A stretch of 64,000 nt of DNA. Source: Paramarasmius palmivorus (taxonomy: Eukaryota; Basidiomycota; Agaricomycetes; Agaricales; Marasmiaceae). The stretch lies in assembly GCA_037176845.1 (NCBI GenBank), contig JAYKXP010000001.1, positions 744,001 through 808,000 on the forward strand, read 5' to 3'. Positions 55,903 to 64,000 of the stretch are shown piece after piece (positions within the stretch are counted from its first letter, which is position 1; each line of letters starts with the position of its first letter). Made by a program: the position numbers and the translations under genes. The notes under the pieces were generated by a model. It did not search any database, was not told the origin of the DNA, and saw only the letters and a list, made by a program, of their open reading frames with translations.

Positions 55903-58548
55903 ATGTCTACCAACAAAACTTCTGCCCAGCAGCTCGAGGCCGCCTCGAAAGCCTTCGACCATCTCTTCACCAATGAAATCGTAGAGGCGAAGGCAGCTTT
56001 CTCTGCGGAAGAATCACCTTTTCATCTCGTTGGGATGGCTGTATGCGTATTTCTAGAGGCTGCGTTGGGCATGGAGGTATGTGCATACGCCTTTTGTAAC
56101 TATCTTCAGTGGACTCAACCTTGAAGAAAGTCAGCTCAAATGACGGAGGCATCCAAGCTACTCACCCAAGCTGAGGTTGCGACGAAGAAACAAATCAACA
56201 AGCCCTCCACACCCTCGAGGTTTCCAGCGGGTTTAGAGATGGAGATACTGAATGCTGATACAGTGGTCTTATTGGGAATAACATACGCGTTGAGGTGTGT
56301 CCCCGTTCTACGTCACACAGCGTAGGTCCGTGCTGAAGGATGTGTCTAGTGAGTCGTATATGGGATATGCGCAGTGCATGTGAGTTTGAGCTTATACTTG
56401 CCAACATAATGGTGTTTTGACAAAAGACTACGATGCCAGGTATTCCCTCAACAGGTGCGTGATCGCGTGCTTCGCTTCTATCTGGAACTCATTTCTAATG
56501 ACAGCGCACATTCGAAATTCACCAAGTGAGCACTAGTGCCTAGCTTTCCCATGGTATCCTGAATGTCAGTTCCCTCAGATTATACAAGACTGTCTTCCCA
56601 AACGGCCTCGAGGGATACTCCACACCAGCGGCATCTCCATTACCCTCGCGACGTCCCTCACAACCAGATCTACGTCAGGATGCCTCTGAGAAATTATCAG
56701 TTCCCACCTTAACCCCTAAACCTTCATTATCATCTCTCGCAACATCATCCAAGAAAGGTTCAGGCTTCTTTGGGAGATGGACTGGCACAGGCTCACCCTC
56801 TGCTTCAACCGCCCCCCTTCCTTCGCCAGCACAAGATGGTCCCATCGAAGATTTGATTGTATGTGGGACAGCTTTCGGTACGATTGCCTTGTTCTCTAGG
56901 CGACTTGATGGTTTTGACGTCTTGGTTAGGATTCGGCCTGTTCAACTTGGTCTTTTCGCTCCTACCCAAGAAAGTTCAGAGTGTGGTCGGTTTCTTCGGC
57001 TTCAAGCATGACCGCAGATTAGCGCTTCAAGCGCTTGCAGTCGCAGCGGCGAAGAAGGATGTACATTCAGTTTTCGCAGGGTGAGTAGCTTCTTTGTCCA
57101 TCATCATTCTTTTCTGAAAATTGCGGTCACTAGTCTGGTATTGATGACATACCATGGTGTTGTACTCTTGTTCTCCGGGTACCAAGCTGATGAAGCCCAT
57201 ATCTTGCGACAATATTCCGCAATCGTAAACTCCGTACATTCCAGGTACCCAGATGGTTCCCTTTGGATCCTCAATGAAGCAAAGATCAAGCGAATGTCCG
57301 GAGACTCGGAAGGGGCAGTTCGAGTCCTTACGGACGGATTGGAGAAAAGTAAGAAAAAGGACAAAGTAAATGCGTTTAGGCAGGCGGATACTTTGGTAAG
57401 CCACATGTATTCCGTTAGAGATTTCATGTGCTGATGTTCCAGTAGCTCGTATTTGAGCTCGCATGGACATATCTCTCACGACGACAGTACCAAGAGGCTG
57501 CCCAAGCATTCATTCGTGTGACTGAACTCAACAGCTGGTAGGCTTATAATACCTTTTTCATCTTACGGCCGGCTGTCTCACTTTTATGAGGTCCCATGCA
57601 ACATACTACTTCACCGCTGCCGGATGCTATTTCGCTCTAGGGAACAAAGACAAGGCACAAGAACTTTTCGATACGATCCCAGAACTGCTGGAGAGGAAAG
57701 GGACCGGGAAAGTTGGTGGGAAAGCGCCGCCGACTGAAGTTTTGATTGCGAAGAAACGTGAGTCTTGGACATCGTTTTGCTTGGGGCGTTTTTTGATTGC
57801 TCTTCAGTCGAATTCTTCAAGCAAAAGCACAAGACCTCTGGCAAAGACGACAAGAGATTTGTGGATAGCGTCAAGATTAATCCAGCAGAAGGTACTGGTG
57901 ATTTCTTCACTCTGAGAAAGTAGCTGACCTGTACCCATAGAGCTTGCATTATGTATGTATTGTTATACTGATTTCAGGTTTACGATGCTTATATTTCACT
58001 GCCATTTCACAGTCTGGAATACCCATGCTCGCATCTCTCCTGAAGTCGCCAAGGCTCATATCAATGACTTAGCGTCTTTGACACCACCGGTGACCATTTC
58101 CAGCCAATTTGTTGAAACGAAAACGAATGCTGCCAGCGAAGATGTGGACCTTTCAACTCCGGACGAATTGGCATTGCGGTCTCTCTTAATGGGAATTACC
58201 CACCGAACTCTGGGTGATTTCGAGACTGCCAGAAAGTTCTTAACGGAATCCGCGGGATACCAAAGTAGGATTGAGGTCAGCACTTGGATTGGTGGTGTGG
58301 CAACCTTCGAGTTGGCAGTGTTGGATTTGAAAGAGGTTGAAGCAGTTGAGAGAGCAACGGCTGCTGCGGATCAAGCGACCCTCCGCGGTCAGTGGGTGAA
58401 CGCACTTTCGACAGCCAGTGGAAATCTAGATACAGCGGCCAATCTTGCGCCGAGTTCAGTAGATCTGGCTGGTCGGTTGGGTACCCGCATAGAGATGTTG
58501 AGGGATGAGATCGGGGTGAAGCGAAACATGTTGGGTCTATCTTCTTAA
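55903..58548 (+). CDS. IML2/TTC39-family TPR protein
   Basis: Starts [20 protein letters not shown] at 55903. Blocks in order: [65 protein letters not shown], a disordered Ser/Pro insert, [83 protein letters not shown] then [40 protein letters not shown] and a C-terminal TPR-like region ending KRNMLGLSS, stop at 58548. This is the DUF3808/IML2 family (TTC39 in animals), linked in yeast to mitochondrial outer membrane and lipid-droplet-dependent clearance of inclusion bodies. About a dozen exons. Confidence 0.88.
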
Positions 58549-58668
58549 ACCACCACTGATAGATAGAATGGTGGTAGATAGAATGTCAATGACAAAGAAT
58601 TCACAAAGATACATAACTACAGTCGGATACAACATTCATTATCATAAAAGTAGACTAGTTGCTCGTTT

Positions 58669-61600
58669 TTAAAGGTTCGACTCCGTTCTCTTCACTTCGA
58701 CTTGTTCGTTCATGAAAGCGGCCTCGTCCGCTTCAGTGAACCTTCCCTATGTTGTTGTACCACGGTTTAGACCGCACTAATATTTTCCAGAGTTCAGCGG
58801 CGATGATGAACACCAATGTCATTCCCACAACAATACCCCATTCCCAGTCGATCCCACGCTGATAGAACACTTTGGTGTTCAGTACTGGAACGTAGATTGC
58901 GATCGGAACACTAGCTGAACCCAGAATAACGGACCTAGAGAAGCAGGATTAAGTGGACACACTCATTCACAAAGAATCTAAACTCACCAGAAAAGTACAG
59001 GATTAGCCCATAGGTCGACCCAGAAGGGCTGGCCTGATGTCATGTTGAAAAGGGATCGATCCAATGCCTTCAGCTCCCAAGCGTAATACAAGATGCTAAA
59101 GATAATATGGGCAAAGACAGTAGAACGGCCACGGAACACTGCTTGGCACATTTCAAAGTTTTCTCCACGGTTGCAATCATGCCCTAAATCACCGTTATAG
59201 CGTCCCCAAACGACGGCGACGAACTGCGGCGAATACTTAGATCACAAAGAGCTGTTCAAGGGAAATAGGTCGACTTACAGTGCAAAGACATGTTGCCCCC
59301 ATCACAGTGCCGTAGAAGAGACAGTCTAGAATCACTGGCCATGTGAACACACCGGACTTAATACTATGAGGTGGTCGCTTCATGACGTTGTTTGAGGGAG
59401 GCTCAAGTCCCAGTCCGAACGCGGGTGGACTGAGGGGTCGCAATGAGCACCTTCTGTTCATCGGGCAAGCCTAAATCACTACACTCACCTCGAGGTGATC
59501 ATGTTGATCCAAAGAATGGCCAAGGGCGAAAGCGGAAACACCGACTTGTTGGCTTCATCTTTGAACGCAAGCCCTATCACAAGAAGGATGACTTCCGCGA
59601 CATTTGTCGTCAACAAATGCAAAACGAATCGTTGGATGTTGTCGAATATTCTGCGTCCCTCGCCGATTGCTGAACGGATGGAATCGAAGTTGTCATCAGT
59701 GAGTACGAGGTCAGAGGCGTCCTTCGCTACATCGGAACCATCCATTCCCATAGCGATGCCGACCGGAGCAAGAGATAGTGCTGGCGCATCATTTACACCA
59801 TCTCCGGTCATCGCAAGGTACTTTCCACGACGACGACCCGCTTCGATCATCCGCACCTTGGTTTCAGGCGAGCATCGAGCGATGACGAGGGGAAGAGCAG
59901 GTAGTTCATCGATTTCTTTGTCGGTGAGCTTGTTGAATTCAGTTGCCTGAGAGAATTGCGAAGTCAGTAAAACTAGGCAGAATGCGGGGAATTGAGATAC
60001 GCACAGTCATGATGGCGCCCTTTGGTGCGTCAGGTTCCACAATCCTGATCTCCCGTGCAATTGCAGCAGCAGTAGCAGCGTGATCACCGGTCAACCTGTC
60101 GGGAATGTCAATGGCACATAAACGAAGCTGTCCAACGGATACTCACATATGAACCGTAATGCTTGCCTCTTTACACGCCCTGACGGCTGTAATACTCTCC
60201 TTTCTTGGGGGGTCGTAGATGCCCACCAGTCCGATGAAGACGAAATCTTTTTCCACGTCTTCTCTGCTGTACTTGCCTAATAGATGGTGAATAGGGTCGT
60301 TGGACACCTCCGTAATTTCCGAAGTGCCATCACCGGAGCTCATTTGCTTGACCTGGCCCCGAATGTCCACCCTACGAGCAGCTAGAGCAAGCACACGGAG
60401 ACCTTGGGAAGCGATACTTTCCATGGTTGCCAGAACTTGGGTGCGCGCCTCGTCATCGAGAGGGGCAACCTCCCTAAGAAGTTCTCCATCTCCGTTAGAG
60501 TCTTGAACAAGGCCAGACCGATTATCCTTGAGGTATGACACGCTCGCGTCCAAGACCCTTTCGACAGCACCCTTGAGCATGAACAAGGGCAGAGTAGGAT
60601 GCTCAGCATCAATGTAGATGGTTGACATGCGTTTGAGTGTAGAGTCGAAGGGAAATTCTGTTCGAAGACGGTAGCGTTTGGGTTTGGGATCTCGAGGACG
60701 GGCGTCGGTCTGTTTTTCGTTGTCGGATGGCAGCTTACTGGCATTCTTTTCATTGTCGTCGAGAGATGACGAATTCGCTCCGTTGGAAACAAGGGATGGT
60801 CGACCCATGTCTAACTTATGAGCGAAAACCTGTAACGCGACTTCTGTAGGATCACCGGTGCTGGTCCATCTATCATCTTTCTTCCCGATGCTTTAAGTGA
60901 CTGCCATCAACCAAATAGTAAGATGAGAAAAGGCCACAAAAGACTCACGTCGCAACATTACACATGGAGGCTATTGTCACTAGTTCCTTTAGGCCATCGT
61001 CCATCTCAGACGGATCAATGACCACCTCCTTCCCGGTGCCACTTCTCTTGCTGACACCACTGACAGTCCTCGTCAGTTGAGATTCCTTTGTTGTGGTCAT
61101 CTCTGAGTCCGCTTGATGAACCTTCTCAAACACACGACCCTCCGGGTTCAGCGCCTCGGCACCCGCTTCCACTGTTAGATCTCTCGCCGGTCCATCCTGC
61201 GCTGGAATCCAGACTTTGCGAACAATCATTTTCCCTTGAGTCAAAGTTCCAGTTTTGTCTGAACAGATATCCCTGAGAATAGATTTGAGTAGAGCTATAA
61301 GAACCGACAGTCTATCGAACGTACGTGACACCGCCCAGAGCCTCAAGCGCATTTAACTTGCGGACAATGACATGCTGCTTGGCCATACGAGTAGTTCCAA
61401 CGGACATTGTGATAGTAAGAACTGCGATTAAACTTTCAGGGATGACAGCGATGCCAAGTGCGATAGCATAAATGGCGACTTCATTGTCAACCTCGAACTG
61501 GAAAGGTGGACATGAGATGTGAAGATAGACCGGAAGATGTCCCTCACCGCTGCGACGCCGAACACGATAATGGCGAGGCTATACGAAAATGATGGTCAAA

Positions 61601-62737
61601 GAGATCAAAGTCAAGTACAACATAAATAACCCACATAATGGCCGTCAAGAATAAGAGGTAAGCAAGCTTACTGAGTCTGTAAGTTTGTTTAGAAAGGTAC
61701 CTCTCGTTACAAGCAAAAACAAACTTACTTGATCTGGAGAGGCGTCCCACTCCTCAATCCTAACCAGGTCATCAGCGTCTCGTATATCTTTTTGCCCAAC
61801 GGCACGTCACTCTCGTTTGTCTTCTTGTTTTGCATAGCACGAGCAATGCCACCAACTTGTGTTCCCATCCCAGTTGCTACAACCACGCCCTTTGCACGCC
61901 CTTTGACGACGTTGGTGCTAGCAAATGCCATATTGGTGCGATCGCCGACGGGGACAGGTGCCGTATCCCCAGCGGGTGTGAGCTCTGGTTTGATGGGGTC
62001 CAGTGTCTTTTGTACGGGAAGCGCCTCACCGGTGAGCAGAGCCTCGTCTGCCTCCAAGTTGGCTACACTGAGTAGCCTCAGGTCGGCGGGGACAACGTCG
62101 CCAATTTTGATGTTGACTATGTCGCCAGGAACTACGTGCCGGGCAGGAATGCAAACAGTTTCACCATTACGAATAACGATAGCGGTTGGAGAAGACAGTG
62201 ATCGGAGCGAGTCCATGGTCTTCTCGGCTTTGTACTCCTGGAAGAATCCTAGGCGAAGTACCAGCAATCGTCAACCGAAACGCATTCAGTCTAGCGGAAC
62301 GTACTCCATACCGACGGATATATTTAAGACGATCACAGCGGTGATAACAGCACCCTCAACCCAGTCTTGAACCCCATAAGATAGTGCCATCGCAGCAACG
62401 AGAACGAGTGTGAGCGCGTTGCTCATTTGCCGTATGAGAACCTTGACCGCAGAGACGCCGCCTTCGCCTTGTAAAACATTGTCCCCGTATCTACGGAGGC
62501 AATCAATCAATGCAAATCACGAGAGAATGTCACTACTTACTCTTGCAATCGCTTGGAGGCATCCTCGTCCGTGAGTCCATTGTGTTCATCGGTCTTCAGT
62601 TTCTCTAAAATCGTTGATGCCTCGAGCACGTAAGCACGCTCCGCGAGCGTCATCGATTTCGCTGCATTGTCTGGTACAGGCTTGCTCGCTGAGCGAGTGT
62701 ACGATCGTCCATAGGTTTTCTTTGAGAAGAACCCCAT
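58669..62737 (-). CDS. ENA-type P-type ATPase (Na+/K+ export)
   Basis: Starts MGFFSKKTYGRSYTRSASK at 62737. Motifs: ALTLVLVAAMALSYGVQDWV, FFQEYKAEKTMDSLRSL, ARHVVPGDIVNIKIGDVVPA, DEALLTGEALPVQ, IPESLIAVLTITMSVGT, CSDKTGTLTQGKM (phosphorylated Asp), MLKGAVERVLDAS, FVFIGLVGIYDPPRKESI, TGDHAATAAAIAREI, TGDGVNDAPALSLA and the last helices. The PESL in helix 4 and the PARHVVPGD region fit the fungal IID (ENA) Na+ pumps rather than SERCA or PMR1. A last intron gives GRFTEADEAAF and an end KRTESNL (stop at 58669); without splicing the end would be KPWYNNIGKVH. The usual TGES reads TGEA, keeping the Glu. Antisense open frames are shadows. Confidence 0.92.
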
Positions 62738-63510
62738 GAGGAATTGCGTCTAGCGTCGTCGAGGTGGGGTCAAAAGATCCACAAACGCCCCTCCAAGCCT
62801 CTCGTATTTTTAAGTGCTTCAGATTCTTGGCTCATTGCTGCACAAGACTGGGAATGTGATGGAATTGAACGCCGTATCTGCAATCTCTGGATATGAACAG
62901 CTATTGGAGGGCCCAAGTGATGTCGATGAGGAGTTGGGGGAGCTGGAACAGAGCGGCCAAGGGTTTTTGTAGGCCTTGCTTCACGAATTCATTGAATGCC
63001 AAGAACCTATTAAGGAATGCAAAGAGCGAGGAAGAGGGAGAACAACGAGATCTCGAGGGGTATAGGCTTCTGTAGGTCCATGTTTGATGTTTAGTGACAG
63101 ATTCAATGTGCTTGCAATGTACTCGTGAGCTATTTCTGCCGCTTCAGCAGAGGAAAGTTGGAAAGACTGGATTCTTGTGATTACTTGGCTTAAACGACGC
63201 CAATTGGCAAAGATTGCTTGGTCAACTGCTGGGCAGCGTAAAAATTCTTCGATATGATTCTACGTGACATTGGCTTACCTGAAATCGCATGCAATACCTC
63301 TTTTACCCAAACCCAGTTCGACCTTACGCGCTGCAAATTGATAATGGAGGAAGGAAAGCAAAATTTTGGACCTGAGACTTACGGCAGTCTACACGTGATC
63401 ACTATGGACTAGGGACCGAGAACCATCTTCAAGTTTCAGTGAAATGCGTAGGAACTTGCAAGACGACTCGGCGTAATACTCCTTATCGTTATATGTATAT
63501 GTTATATTCA
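62738..63510. other. intergenic region, promoter of the ENA-type gene
   Basis: About 770 nt between the ATPase start and the 3' end of the GH28 gene. Short open frames lack motifs. Nothing recognised beyond its likely promoter role. Confidence 0.45.
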
Positions 63511-64000
63511 TTACCCTGACGCACTACCACTACAGCTCACCCCAAGATTACTATCAACTGCTGAACACAATACATTTGCGTTGCCAGAGGGTGCCTTCAC
63601 AGTAAAATCCTGGAAAAAGATATTGCACGTTCCGGAGCTAGGACAATTCATGTTCGCAACTGTTGGGTCGAACTTCTTCGCACTGGAAATAATACGACGT
63701 CAAGAGAAAGAAAGGGATGAAAAGAGAGGTGTGCCACTTACGTCGTGCCCCTGATGTTTTTCCAATAAATCTGGTCAACCGTATGTCTACTCGCGACACA
63801 AGGCCCATCCGAACCATAGCAGGACTGTATCTGGGCGGCGTACTCGCAATTTTGCACAGTCACATCCTGAAAGGTGACATTTCGTACTGTGGCTACGCCG
63901 TGGCCAGAAGCTCCGTCGTAAAGCTTGATACCAGTAGCTTTGGTCGAGTCGATCATGGTAGCACCTTTCACAATCACATTTGTAACCTACGAGAATCCTG
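63511..64000 (-). CDS. GH28 polygalacturonase (exo type), 3' part
   Basis: The window ends inside this gene, so its N-terminus is missing. Visible: VTNVIVKGATMIDSTKATGI, KLYDGASGHGVATVRNVTFQ, DVTVQNCEYAAQIQSCYGS, an intron, then AKKFDPTVANMNCPSSGTC, FQDFTVKAPSGNANVLCSAV and the end SNLGVSCSGSASG, stop at 63511. The right-handed beta-helix repeats, the GIK motif (ATGIKLY) and the C-terminal cysteine pairs match secreted fungal GH28 exo-polygalacturonases. The catalytic Asp/His region lies outside the window. Together with the PL3 gene it shows capacity for pectin breakdown. Confidence 0.85.

Noticed and set aside
61729..62370. 213-codon plus-strand open frame opposite the ENA-type ATPase
   Set aside because: Antisense of conserved ATPase exons; no domain of its own and it crosses introns of the real gene.

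Overview
The window is basidiomycete nuclear DNA, most likely from an agaric (Agaricomycetes). Genes are densely packed and broken by many 45-90 nt introns. The gene set is typical of mushroom-forming fungi: KRE6/SKN1-type glucan synthesis protein, SKN7, an ENA-type Na+-ATPase, BTB proteins, small tandem families of multi-pass membrane proteins, and PL3 and GH28 pectinases. The pectinases suggest a life on plant tissue. The genus cannot be fixed from sequence alone. CDS coordinates run from first to last coding base and include introns, which were joined by reading frame, splice signals and family motifs.

Layout. 0.4-2.4 kb: a P-loop kinase-like gene (-) and a small GPI-type secreted protein (+). 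4.6-7.8 kb: a KRE6/SKN1 gene (+). 8.3-13.5 kb: a tandem segmental duplication, each unit holding a BTB/POZ gene and a small secreted protein gene (both -). The secreted gene of the first unit is a wreck. 14.2-16.4 kb: a divergent intact paralogue of the secreted protein (+), then a PL3 pectate lyase (-). 17.2-19.2 kb: head-to-head ribosomal protein genes uS8 and eS17. 19.6-20.9 kb: a Zn2Cys6 factor and an intron-containing tRNA-Arg. 21.3-25.6 kb: an SKN7 homologue. 25.8-30.5 kb: a RecQ helicase head-to-head with a hypothetical gene. 31.1-35.1 kb: a DUF6533-like membrane protein and an mpaB-like oxygenase gene. 35.6-38.1 kb: an SFP1-like zinc finger. 39.4-42.3 kb: an ABCG half transporter. 43.7-47.3 kb: an atypical SDR and an HPC2/ubinuclein gene. 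48.3-55.6 kb: four tandem paralogues of a multi-pass membrane protein, one of them broken. 55.9-58.5 kb: an IML2/TTC39 protein. 58.7-62.7 kb: an ENA-type P-type ATPase. 63.5 kb to the end: the 3' part of a GH28 polygalacturonase.

Three themes run through the window. First, lineage-specific tandem expansion with decay (the BTB plus secreted-protein unit and the membrane-protein array). Second, an unusual number of GC-AG introns, including one kept at the same place in three of the four array paralogues. Third, several conserved genes carry a single-base frame break, most often in or beside a short homopolymer. That pattern points to residual assembly indels more than to real pseudogenes, and it matters for anyone taking proteins from this record.
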